Positions 1-6,592 of a stretch of 20,220 bases of DNA are shown here, one piece after another; position 1 is the stretch's first letter, and the number at the start of each line of letters is the position of its first letter. The stretch comes from JBECKR01 sp040235415 (lineage in GTDB: Bacteria > Acidobacteriota > Polarisedimenticolia > Polarisedimenticolales > Polarisedimenticolaceae). The notes under the pieces are model-generated. The model ran no database searches, was not told the origin of the DNA, and saw only the letters and a program-made list of their open reading frames with translations. Location: NCBI GenBank assembly GCA_040235415.1, contig JBECKR010000068.1:1-20220 (forward strand), read 5' to 3'. The position numbers and the translations under genes are program-made.

Positions 1-931
1 CGACCGCCTCGCGGCCGAGCGGATGGCCGCGCAGCACGTCGAGCAGCGCGTCGGCGCACGACCCGTCGACAAAGGCGACGAATCGGCCCTCGTTCGCGAC
101 GTACAGCGGGTCGAGCCCGAGTACCTCGCAGCCGCCGCGGACCGACTCGCGGACCGGGATGTCGCCCTCCTCGAGCACGATGCCGACGCGCGCGGCCGCG
201 GCGATCTCGTTGACGACCGAGGCGACGCCCCCGCGGGTCGCGTCGCGCAGGACGTGTACCCGCGGGCCGCACGCTGCGAGCAGCGGCTCGATCACGGGCC
301 ACAGCGCCGCGGAGTCGCTGACGAGGTCGGGCGCCTCGAACCGGAACCCTTCGCGCTGCGACAGGATCGCGATGCCGTGGTCCCCGATCGGGCCGTTGAC
401 GATCACGACGTCGCCGGGCGCCGCGCGCGACGGTGCGATCTCGGCCCCGTCGACGATCTCGCCGAGCCCGGTCGTGTGGACGTAGACGCCGTCGCCGTGG
501 CCGCGCTCGACGACCTTGGTGTCGCCCGCGACGACCCGGACGCCGGCGGCGTCGGACGCCTCGCGCACCGACACCACGACGCGCCACAGGTCGCGGAGCG
601 GGAAGCCCTCCTCGAGGATGAAGCCGAGCGAGAGGTAGCGCGGCCGCGCGCCGCACATCGCGAGGTCGTTGACCGTGCCGTGGACGGCGAGCGATCCGAT
701 GTCGCCGCCCGGGAAGAACGGCGGGCGGACGACGAACCCGTCGGTCGAGAACGCCAGGCGCGCTCCCGGCGAGGGGACGATCGCGCCGTCGTGCAGCTGC
801 CGCAGGACGTCGTTGTCGAGCGCCGGGACGAGCAGCGTCTCGATCAGACGGTTCGTGAGCTTGCCTCCGCCGCCGTGGGCGAGCGTCACGGTCTCGTAGT
901 CCTCGATCGGGACGGGGCACTCAAACGGCAT
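1..931 (-). CDS. hypE: HypE, hydrogenase maturation carbamoyl dehydratase (3' end outside window)
   Basis: HypE uses ATP to dehydrate the carbamoyl group placed on its C-terminal cysteine by HypF. This makes the thiocyanate that supplies the CN ligands of the [NiFe] site, which are passed to the HypC-HypD complex. The reading frame starts at ATG 931-929 and stays open to the left edge, giving about 310 residues. The family is about 330-350 aa, so only the last few tens of residues are missing, including the expected PRIC-type C-terminal cysteine. Visible hallmarks are LAHGGGGKL near the N-terminus and the AIR-synthase-like nucleotide-binding stretch FFPGGDIGSLAVHGTVNDLA followed by MCGARP. 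The start overlaps the end of hypD by 11 bp, so the two are translationally coupled in one operon. Cytoplasmic. The identity is secure; the C-terminus cannot be judged here. Confidence 0.95.
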   Translation of the reverse strand, partial: MPFECPVPIEDYETVTLAHGGGGKLTNRLIETLLVPALDNDVLRQLHDGAIVPSPGARLAFSTDGFVVRPPFFPGGDIGSLAVHGTVNDLAMCGARPRYLSLGFILEEGFPLRDLWRVVVSVREASDAAGVRVVAGDTKVVERGHGDGVYVHTTGLGEIVDGAEIAPSRAAPGDVVIVNGPIGDHGIAILSQREGFRFEAPDLVSDSAALWPVIEPLLAACGPRVHVLRDATRGGVASVVNEIAAAARVGIVLEEGDIPVRESVRGGCEVLGLDPLYVANEGRFVAFVDGSCADALLDVLRGHPLGREAV

Positions 932-2027
932 CGGCCGCACCCCGGACGCGGCGAAAGGCGTGGTACGCGGCGCACGCGCCCTCGGACGACACCATCGGGG
1001 CGCCGAGCGGGTGCTCGGGCGTGCAGGCGGAGCCGAACGCCGGGCAGTCGTGCGGCTTCTTCCTCCCCTGCAGGACCTCGCCCGCGATGCAGACCGCGGG
1101 CTCCGTGGTCGTGAGGCCGGCGACCTCGAAGCGCGTCTCGGCGTCGTACGCGGCGTACGGGCCGCGCAGCCGCAACCCGCTCTCCGGGATCGGGCCGATC
1201 CCGCGCCACGCCATGTCCGCGACCTCGAACACCTCGTCCATGATGCGCCGAGCCTGCGGGTTGCCGTCGCGGCGGACGGTGCGGACGTACTGGTTGCGGG
1301 TGCCGGTCTCCCCCGCCTCGAGCATGCCGACGAGCATCTCGAGCCCGTGCAGCAGGTCGAGCGGCTCGAACCCGGCGACGACGAACGGGACGCCGTACTC
1401 CGCGGCGAGGTCCTCGTACTCGCGATACCCCATGACCGAGCAGACGTGGCCGGGCGCGATGAACCCTTCGACGCGCGCGTCGGGATCGTCGAGGATGACG
1501 CGGATCGCGGGCGGGACACGCACGTGCGACACCAGCAGCGAGAAGTTCCGGAGGCCCTTGCGGTGCGCGAGCCACGCCGCCATGGCGTTCGCCGGCGCGG
1601 TCGTCTCGAATCCGACGGCGAAGAACACGATCTCGCGATCGGGGTGGCGCTCGGCGAGGTCGACCGCGTCGGTCGGGGAGTACACGAACCGGACGTCGGC
1701 GCCTGCCGCCTTGGCGTGCAGGAGGTCGCCGCTCGAGCCCGGGACCCGCAGCATGTCGCCGTACGACGTGAAGATCACGCCGGGGCGGGAGGCGATCGCG
1801 AGCGCGCGGTCGATCTTCTCGAGCGGCGTGACGCACACCGGGCAGCCCGGTCCGTGGATCAGCTCGAGCGCGTCCTGGAGGAGCTCGTCGATCCCGAACC
1901 GGATCAGGGTGTGGGTCTGCCCGCCGCAGACCTCCATGACCGCGTGCGGGCGGGAGGCGCGGCGCCGTATCGCGTCGATGAGCCGGCGCGCGGGGGCCGC
2001 GTCGCGGTACTCGTCGACGAAGCGCAT
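921..2027 (-). CDS. hypD: HypD, hydrogenase maturation iron-sulfur protein
   Basis: HypD is the [4Fe-4S] scaffold that, with HypC, carries the Fe(CN)2CO moiety before its insertion into the large subunit. The 368-aa product matches the family length. Conserved cysteine motifs are EVCGGQTH (Cys34), HGPGCPVC (Cys62 and Cys65) and a C-terminal set in CIAGEVLQGRKKPHDCPAFG and the following SACTPEHPLG segment. SYGDMLRVPGS and GFETTAP are also typical. The frame is open further upstream into hypC, but ATG 2027-2025 is chosen: it overlaps the hypC stop as TGATG, has GGGAG just upstream, and starts the typical MRFVDEYRD sequence. It lies between hypC and hypE in one minus-strand operon. Cytoplasmic. 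No key residue appears to be missing. Confidence 0.97.
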   Translation of the reverse strand: MRFVDEYRDAAPARRLIDAIRRRASRPHAVMEVCGGQTHTLIRFGIDELLQDALELIHGPGCPVCVTPLEKIDRALAIASRPGVIFTSYGDMLRVPGSSGDLLHAKAAGADVRFVYSPTDAVDLAERHPDREIVFFAVGFETTAPANAMAAWLAHRKGLRNFSLLVSHVRVPPAIRVILDDPDARVEGFIAPGHVCSVMGYREYEDLAAEYGVPFVVAGFEPLDLLHGLEMLVGMLEAGETGTRNQYVRTVRRDGNPQARRIMDEVFEVADMAWRGIGPIPESGLRLRGPYAAYDAETRFEVAGLTTTEPAVCIAGEVLQGRKKPHDCPAFGSACTPEHPLGAPMVSSEGACAAYHAFRRVRGAADAV

Positions 2028-2290
2028 CAGCCGCTCCCGCCCGGGGGATCGCGGAGCTCCGCGACATCGCCGAGCTCCTCGAGGTAGCGGAACACCTCGG
2101 CGGCGCCCTGCTCGTCGAGCGTGCTGATCGAGAACCCGACGTGGACGACGACGTACTCGCCGACCGCGACCTCGGGGGTGTAGGACAGGTTGACGTCCTT
2201 GACGACGCCGCCGAAGTCGACCTTGCCGGTCACGATGCCGAGCTCGCTCGGCGTGACCTCCACGACCTTTCCCGGGATCCCGAGGCACAT
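2027..2290 (-). CDS. hypC: HypC, hydrogenase maturation chaperone
   Basis: HypC is the small OB-fold chaperone that binds HypD and the immature large subunit and carries the Fe(CN)2CO group. The 87-aa product begins MCLGIPGKVVEV, with the essential Cys2 exposed after removal of the initiator Met. The length fits the family (70-95 aa). A strong ribosome site, GGGAGG, sits at 2302-2297, six bases before the ATG. It is the first gene of the minus-strand operon hypC-hypD-hypE and overlaps hypD by one base (TGATG). Its first 37 codons and entire upstream region are repeated at 5042-5266. hypA, hypB and hypF are not in the window and must lie elsewhere. Confidence 0.96.
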   Translation of the reverse strand: MCLGIPGKVVEVTPSELGIVTGKVDFGGVVKDVNLSYTPEVAVGEYVVVHVGFSISTLDEQGAAEVFRYLEELGDVAELRDPPGGSG

Positions 2291-2403
2291 GGCCCGCCTC
2301 CCGCGAGGACGCGGCCCCCGCCGGAAAGCATCATGCTACGGATCGTCCGAATGCTCTGTAAACCGGTCCACGAGACCAATTCTGTCTTGATTCAGATGGA
2401 TCA
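2179..2403. repeat. 225-bp direct repeat, left copy (5' hypC plus promoter)
   Basis: This segment is repeated in the same orientation at 5042-5266 (offset 2863, no indels). I count 7 mismatches: 2231, 2237, 2243, 2270, 2276, 2395 and 2397. The run 2277-2394 (118 bp) is identical. It covers the first 37 codons of hypC and all of its upstream region. The two copies bound about 2.64 kb of unrelated sequence that carries the thioredoxin/DUF3738 gene. Confidence 0.95.
2333..2362 (-). promoter_or_regulatory. Candidate sigma-70-type promoter of hypCDE
   Basis: On the minus strand TTTACA (2362-2357, 5 of 6 to the -35 consensus) is followed after 18 bp by TAGCAT (2338-2333, 4 of 6 to the -10 consensus). 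This predicts a start near 2326 and a leader of about 36 nt. Three short inverted repeats lie in or near it: AGCATCATGCT (2327-2337, covering the -10), CGGATCGTCCG (2339-2349, in the spacer) and GGTC-N5-GACC (2365-2377, just upstream of the -35), placed like operators. The assignment rests on consensus matching only. Confidence 0.45.
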
Positions 2404-2843
2404 TACCGGGAAGACCGCCGATTTAGATGCTCGGCTTCATACCGGCTGGCCCCAGGCTCGTGCGAGTCGACGATCAAGGGCTGAGGCCCTCCGACGCCCC
2501 GCTTCGCCGCACCTGCGGATTCCGAATCGGTTCCGCATCATGAAGACGGCCGCCGCCCTCCGATCGTCGGGGCCGAGACGTAGCCGCATCGCATCGCGTC
2601 GCGACCGCCGTCCCGGCCCGAGAGAAGAACGGCGGACATCCGAAGTTCACCCGTGCGCCGCGAGCGCGCTCAGACGGCGATGACGATAAAACCGAACGGG
2701 ATAGACTCGGTCCGTAACTCGACGATCCCAGCTTGACGGACGCCGTGTGGGGTGAGAAAAGTGGGCCAGTTCCACAACCCGTGAAGAGTCGACGCGGACG
2801 ATCCCGCGCGCGATTCCAGGGGAAACGAGCGGAGGTCAAGCGA
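2404..2843. other. 440-bp intergenic stretch with no recognised gene
   Basis: Between the left repeat copy and the secreted-protein gene I see no convincing coding frame. The open frames here are arginine/serine/proline-rich and lack ribosome sites. The stretch is mixed in composition and contains no obvious transposase remnant, tRNA or hairpin with a T-tract. It presumably contains the promoter of the 2844 gene, but no good -35/-10 pair stands out. Confidence 0.5.
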
Positions 2844-3248
2844 ATGAGCGACGTATATGCCGCAAGATTCGTTCTATCGATCTCAGTCCTGTTCGCGATC
2901 AGCACAATGTGTGCGTTCGCCGACACGACGTGGCCGCTTCCGGTCCCGAATGGAGTCGAGATCAACGATCTATCCGATTTCCGAGGCGCCCTTTACCGAC
3001 TTGGAGACGTCGCGCTCCAGATTGAGGACATTGAATGGATGATCACTCCTCGTTTTGGGCTCGGGATTCGACGGTTCAGAGCGTACCAAACGGACGGTAC
3101 GCACATCGAGATCGTATTCGCGCTGGGGCAGAACAGGCTGGTCCAAACGTTGGAGGACTTTCACGGTTTCCGGCTCGAGTGGGTAACGACGCTTGGATCG
3201 TCTCCAGCGTACGATGGGGCATCGACCTCGACGGGTTCGTCCGAATAA
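2844..3248 (+). CDS. Secreted protein of unknown function, N-terminal part (probably frameshifted)
   Basis: I do not recognise this family. ATG 2844 is chosen over the upstream in-frame ATG at 2733 because GGAGG lies at 2831-2835 and because it yields a clean signal peptide: MSDVYAARF, a hydrophobic core, and cleavage likely after AFA before DTTWPLP. The mature part, DLSDFRGALYRLGDVALQIE and onward, looks like a globular beta-rich protein. After about codon 115 (GFRLEW, near 3187) the frame degrades into Ser/Thr/Gly-rich sequence and stops at 3248. The protein-like continuation lies in another frame (see the 3188-3643 entry). Base composition and codon use are visibly less GC-rich than in the hyp and hya genes, which suggests the block was acquired separately. 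Exported by Sec. The function is unknown. Confidence 0.6.
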   Translation: MSDVYAARFVLSISVLFAISTMCAFADTTWPLPVPNGVEINDLSDFRGALYRLGDVALQIEDIEWMITPRFGLGIRRFRAYQTDGTHIEIVFALGQNRLVQTLEDFHGFRLEWVTTLGSSPAYDGASTSTGSSE

Positions 3249-3643
3249 TCGAGTTGCACGGAAACTCGATCTACGGAGATCCCGTGGATTATTTTGGTTC
3301 GGCGACGGCGGCTTGTGGACTCACGACCACACAGACTTGCGAAAATCGAAACTGCATGTCCTTTCCCGGCTGCGGAAGTCCACCTGCGTGTCCATGTGCG
3401 ATCGGCGGCTGTGATATTTCGACGCATGCGTCGTGCGACGGCAAATGCCCGGCGAACTTCCAATGCCTGGGCACGCAGCCCGCATGCGGCTGCCAGCCTC
3501 TTATCCCCCCGGATCCCCCAGCTCCCGATCCTCCGACTCCCCTGCCCGGCGAGGTGAACCGGTTGAGTTGGTGTCCGCCGAATTGGCTGGTTGATGCATG
3601 GGGCCACTGCGAACCGAGCACTTGCTATCTCTGTATCTATTGA
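3188..3643 (+). pseudogene. Cysteine-rich C-terminal part of the 2844 gene in a shifted frame
   Basis: The frame that stops at 3643 reads NDAWIVSSVRWGIDLDGF, then RIIELHGNSIYGDPVDYF. It continues into about 110 residues with 16 cysteines (for example CMSFPGCGSPPACPC and CDGKCPANFQC), a proline spacer (PDPPAPDPPTPLP) and the ending CEPSTCYLCIY. This frame is open back to 3035, but that earlier part overlaps the credible upstream frame and looks like noise. Joining the two needs one base restored near 3185-3200. The joined product would be a secreted protein of about 266 aa with a disulfide-rich tail. Alternatives are a sequencing error, a true pseudogene or a ribosomal frameshift. A thioredoxin-fold gene follows directly, which suggests but does not prove help with disulfide formation. 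Confidence 0.5.
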
Positions 3644-3693
3644 TTAGCTGGACGAGGGCTCCGGTATCCGTGGCCTGGTCCGGGGAGCTTGAC

Positions 3694-4905
3694 ATGACTT
3701 ACGGAGTTGTCCGGCGAATCGCGACATGCGGGTCGGTGTCGCTCCTTCTTCTGGGTCTCGGATTCCCGGAGGTCGATGCCGAGAGTACCGACGGGTGCGT
3801 CTCCACGCTCTCTTCGCTGGAGTTGATCCAGGCACCACGAGAATTCCGGTCCGATCGCATCCGACAAGGCGTGGTCGTGCTTCGTTTTTGGAGTACGTGG
3901 TGTTCGCCGTGCGTTGCCGATCTCCCGGCGTACAACCGAGCGGTGAGAGAGGCATCCGAAGGCGGCGACGCAATCCTCTTCGTCGCGATCTCGACCGAGC
4001 GAGCCGAGGCGATCGGAGCCTTCCTGAGGCAGAGGCCGATGGAGGGAATCGTAGCCGCCGACAACGGTGGCGTGGTGGCGAGCGCGTGTGGCGTTCGGAT
4101 CTACCCGACAACGATCGTCCTTCGGGATGGACGTGTGGTCGCGACCGTCGCCCCGGGCGAATTGCCGTTGCCCGCGTTGCGTGCGGCGATGAAGAGCGGG
4201 CGTTTTCACGACCTCGATTCCGACGTCGGGGCACCCGCGGTGTTCGCTGCCAGCATGCGTGAGTACGTTCCCGCGGCCGACGGCTCGGTCGACTCGAGCC
4301 TCGCGATCGAGGGCGCCGGTTTCGAGGCCCGCGCCGCCGCCGTGTCGACTTTGATCGAGCAGGCGTATGATGTCCGAGCTCCGCATCTCGTATGGAATAC
4401 TGCGGAACCTCGGGGGCGCTACGACGTCTCCATCGAGACATCGGGAACCGTTCCTTTCGCGTGGAAGAGAGTGTTGCAGGAGATTCTGAAAGGGACTCTA
4501 GGCTTCGCGACGAGAGTCGAGACACGAACGGTAGTCGCTTACGATCTGGGGATTGACGCGAAGGCGCTCGCGCCGACCGCTCACCGGGATTCACGCATCA
4601 CACGCAGGCCGGGGGAGATCGACGCGACGGCGATCGACGTGCGAGGGCTCGCTCTGACGCTGGAGGAAGAGCTCGGAGCGACCGTCCAGCCGCGATGTGG
4701 TCCGGAGACGCGATTCGACCTCCGCGTGCACTGGGACCCTGCTGACTCTCAGTCCCTTTTGCTTTCACTGAAGGCGTTGGGGGTTCACCTGCGAAAGAGG
4801 ATGGCGCAGGAGAAACGGCTGATCATCGACAGTCCGGGTTGTGGAGAATCGTCAGCCGCGGAATCCACGCCGCGTCGCCTCGAAACCGTGCCGCCGTCGA
4901 TGTAG
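3694..4905 (+). CDS. Secreted thioredoxin-fold protein fused to a DUF3738 (TIGR03435)-like domain
   Basis: The 403-aa product starts at ATG 3694 with CGGGGAG seven bases upstream. A signal peptide (MTYGVVRRIA plus LLLLGL) probably ends at VDA. Residues about 45-170 form a TlpA/redoxin-like thioredoxin fold with the redox motif WCSPC (Cys70 and Cys73) and the cis-proline region YPTT. Residues about 205-395 match the style of DUF3738: AAAVSTLIEQAYDV, a RYDVSIET strand, ILKGTLGFATRVETRTV, and a second half ending FDLRVHWDP. That domain is abundant in Acidobacteriota and has no assigned role. The protein likely works outside the cytoplasm as a thiol-disulfide exchange protein. Only 50 bp separate it from the cysteine-rich gene upstream, so co-expression is likely. 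The fold call is firm; the function is inferred. Confidence 0.8.
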   Translation: MTYGVVRRIATCGSVSLLLLGLGFPEVDAESTDGCVSTLSSLELIQAPREFRSDRIRQGVVVLRFWSTWCSPCVADLPAYNRAVREASEGGDAILFVAISTERAEAIGAFLRQRPMEGIVAADNGGVVASACGVRIYPTTIVLRDGRVVATVAPGELPLPALRAAMKSGRFHDLDSDVGAPAVFAASMREYVPAADGSVDSSLAIEGAGFEARAAAVSTLIEQAYDVRAPHLVWNTAEPRGRYDVSIETSGTVPFAWKRVLQEILKGTLGFATRVETRTVVAYDLGIDAKALAPTAHRDSRITRRPGEIDATAIDVRGLALTLEEELGATVQPRCGPETRFDLRVHWDPADSQSLLLSLKALGVHLRKRMAQEKRLIIDSPGCGESSAAESTPRRLETVPPSM

Positions 4906-4983
4906 ATCGCGTCTCGCGTCGGCGACCGGATGGGTGACGACGACCCGCTCGACCTCGCCTGCCCGGGTCTCGGGCATGCCGTC

Positions 4984-4998
4984 CAAAGGAGTCCTTTG
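4984..4998. repeat. 15-bp perfect palindrome downstream of the thioredoxin/DUF3738 gene
   Basis: CAAAGGA-G-TCCTTTG lies about 80 bp after the stop of the upstream gene, inside the 4906-5041 stretch that otherwise shows nothing. No T-tract follows, so it is not a classic intrinsic terminator. It could be an operator or a remnant of a junction. Confidence 0.5.
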
Positions 4999-5041
4999 TA
5001 GGCTCGTTCGTCGACACGACTCGGGTGCCGGACGTTCCTAC

Positions 5042-5153
5042 TGTAGGACAGGTTGACGTCCTTGACGACGCCGCCGAAGTCGACCTTGCCGGTGACGATC
5101 CCGAGGTCGCTCGGCGTGACCTCCACGACCTTGCCCGGAATCCCGAGGCACAT
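5042..5153 (-). pseudogene. Truncated second copy of hypC
   Basis: From ATG 5153-5151 on the minus strand this reads MCLGIPGKVVEVTPSDLG and onward for 37 codons, as in hypC. Homology then stops at 5042 within VNLSY and unrelated sequence follows. The frame remains open to 4785 (122 codons), but the tail has no HypC features. Relative to intact hypC there are five base differences in this part. All are at third codon positions, four silent and one Glu16 to Asp. The ribosome site and promoter region are unchanged. Without the remaining ~50 residues it is unlikely to be a working chaperone. It marks one end of the duplicated segment that brackets the 2.6-kb block. Confidence 0.85.
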
Positions 5154-5195
5154 GGCCCGCCTCCCGCGAGGACGCGGCCCCCGCCGGAAAGCATC

Positions 5196-5225
5196 ATGCT
5201 ACGGATCGTCCGAATGCTCTGTAAA
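5196..5225 (-). promoter_or_regulatory. Second copy of the hypC promoter, reading away from hyaA
   Basis: TTTACA (5225-5220), an 18-bp spacer and TAGCAT (5201-5196) are identical to the promoter candidate of hypCDE. The three inverted repeats are retained at 5190-5200, 5202-5212 and 5228-5240. If active, it would transcribe the truncated hypC and then run antisense to the thioredoxin/DUF3738 gene. Confidence 0.4.
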
Positions 5226-5295
5226 CCGGTCCACGAGACCAATTCTGTCTTGATTCAAACGGATCAGGCCGCGTCGCGCGCCGCGACCGCCGTCC

Positions 5296-5332
5296 CCTCC
5301 CGCGATCGGGAGGAACTCGGTCCATAGGGACC
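5296..5332 (+). promoter_or_regulatory. Two adjacent hairpins in the hyaA upstream region
   Basis: The 5267-5470 stretch before hyaA has no gene. It contains CCTCCCG-CGAT-CGGGAGG (5296-5313, 7-bp stem) followed by GGTCC-ATAG-GGACC (5319-5332, 5-bp stem). They could be protein-binding sites or leader structures. No T-tract follows either. A convincing -35/-10 or -24/-12 pair for the hydrogenase operon was not found. Confidence 0.45.
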
Positions 5333-5470
5333 GGTTTGTCCACTTGCGGCGCTTCCACACCTCGACCGAGTCGCGTTAGCGTACCGCCACCGCCGCACCT
5401 GGGAATCCACTTCTTTCGAGGCTCTGCACCGTTGGGCGACCGGCGAACGGCTTCGTCCGAGGAGGGAGCG

Positions 5471-6592
5471 ATGACAGCGAGACGCGCGACCGTCTGGGAG
5501 CTGATGCAGCTCAAGGGCTATCCTCGCCGGGAGTTCCTCCGCTTCTGCAGCTACGCCGCGACGGCGGCGGGGCTGAAGATCGCCGGCGTCGAGTCCGTGA
5601 TCCACGCGTTCGAGACGAAGCCGAGACCCCCCGTCGCGTGGCTGCACTTCCAGGAATGCACCTGCTGCAGCGAGTCGTTCATACGGTCCTCGCATCCGAT
5701 CGTCGCGGACGTGCTACTCGACTACCTCTCGCTCGACTACACCGAGACGCTCCAGGCGGCGGCCGGCCACCAGGCCGAGAAGTGCCTCGAGGACACGATC
5801 AAGAACTACCCCGGACAGTACATCCTGCTCGTCGAGGGCTCCGTCCCGACCAAGGACGGCGGCGTGTATTGCACGATCGCGGGACGCAGCGCGGAGCAGA
5901 TCCTCGCCGAGGCGAGCAAGGACGCCGCGGCGATCATCGCGTGGGGCAGCTGCGCGTCGAACGGGTGCATCCAGAAGGCGAAGCCGAACCCGACGGGGGC
6001 GACCCCGATCCACAAGCTGGTCAACAAGCCGGTGATCAACGTGCCGGGGTGTCCGCCGATCGGCGACGTCATGACGGCCGTCGTGACCCACATCCTGGTG
6101 ACCGGCGCAATGCCGGAGCTCGACAGCCAGGGCCGGCCCAAGGAGTTCTACGGCCGGCGGGTCCACGACACCTGCTATCGCCGGGCGTTTTACGACGCCG
6201 GCCTGTTCGTCGAGAGCTGGGACGAGGAGGGCGCCCGCAAGGGGTACTGCCTGTACAAGATGGGCTGCCGTGGTCCGGTGACCTACAACGCGTGCTCGGT
6301 CACGCGATGGAACGAGAGCACGAGCTATCCGATCCAGTCCGGACACGGCTGCATCGGTTGCAGCGAGAACGACTTCTGGGACAACGGACCGTTCTATCGC
6401 CACCTGGCGTCCTTCCCCGGCTTCGGCATCGAGTCGACGGCCGACAAGATCGGCACGGCCGTGGGAATCGGAGCGGCCGTCGGGGTCGCGGCTCACGCCG
6501 TGACCACCAATATCCGCAAGCGCAAGCCGATCGAAGAGCGCATCGAGAGCTCCGTGAAGGACGAGGATGACGGGAACGGAGGAACCAAGTGA
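5471..6592 (+). CDS. hyaA: [NiFe] hydrogenase small subunit, oxygen-tolerant type
   Basis: The small subunit carries three Fe-S clusters that take electrons from the NiFe site to the membrane cytochrome. The start at 5471 (373 aa) has GGAGGGAG just upstream and gives a Tat signal PRREFLRF with Arg19-Arg20. The upstream in-frame ATG at 5336 would bury this signal. The proximal-cluster motif is ECTCCSES (Cys63, Cys65, Cys66), with Cys161 and Cys166 in GSCASNGC and Cys194 in PGCPP. This is the six-cysteine set of E. coli Hyd-1 (mature Cys17, 19, 20, 115, 120, 149), including the two extra cysteines that create the oxygen-tolerant [4Fe-3S] cluster. Medial and distal ligands lie in VHDTCYRR, YCLYKMGC and HGCIGCSE. 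A C-terminal helix near 320-340 anchors it to the membrane. It overlaps hyaB by one base (TGATG). Confidence 0.97.
   Translation: MTARRATVWELMQLKGYPRREFLRFCSYAATAAGLKIAGVESVIHAFETKPRPPVAWLHFQECTCCSESFIRSSHPIVADVLLDYLSLDYTETLQAAAGHQAEKCLEDTIKNYPGQYILLVEGSVPTKDGGVYCTIAGRSAEQILAEASKDAAAIIAWGSCASNGCIQKAKPNPTGATPIHKLVNKPVINVPGCPPIGDVMTAVVTHILVTGAMPELDSQGRPKEFYGRRVHDTCYRRAFYDAGLFVESWDEEGARKGYCLYKMGCRGPVTYNACSVTRWNESTSYPIQSGHGCIGCSENDFWDNGPFYRHLASFPGFGIESTADKIGTAVGIGAAVGVAAHAVTTNIRKRKPIEERIESSVKDEDDGNGGTK

Larger units (their letters stand above)
5042..5266. repeat. 225-bp direct repeat, right copy
   Basis: This is the counterpart of 2179-2403, with 218 of 225 positions identical and no gaps. It lies immediately upstream of the hydrogenase structural operon. 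The native hypC promoter region was therefore probably once directly divergent from hyaA. Confidence 0.95.

Noticed and set aside
921..2288. Extended hypD start overlapping almost all of hypC
   Set aside because: The first ~87 codons are the out-of-frame reading of hypC; the real start at 2027 has a ribosome site and begins the conserved MRFVDEYRD.
2387..2403. FNR/CRP-like half sites TTGAT and ATCA at the edge of the repeat
   Set aside because: The spacing between TTGAT and ATCA does not fit the FNR consensus, and the two repeat copies differ here.
2474..2965. 163-codon minus-strand frame in the 2404-2843 gap
   Set aside because: It overlaps the start of the signal-peptide gene, lacks a ribosome site and has no protein-like segments.
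2404..5041. Composite transposon interpretation of the repeat-bracketed block
   Set aside because: No transposase, no terminal inverted repeats and no target-site duplication are visible; the repeats are hypC sequence, which points to homologous recombination.
5336..5470. Upstream in-frame start for the hydrogenase small subunit
   Set aside because: It would add 45 low-complexity residues before the Tat signal; GGAGGGAG supports ATG 5471.
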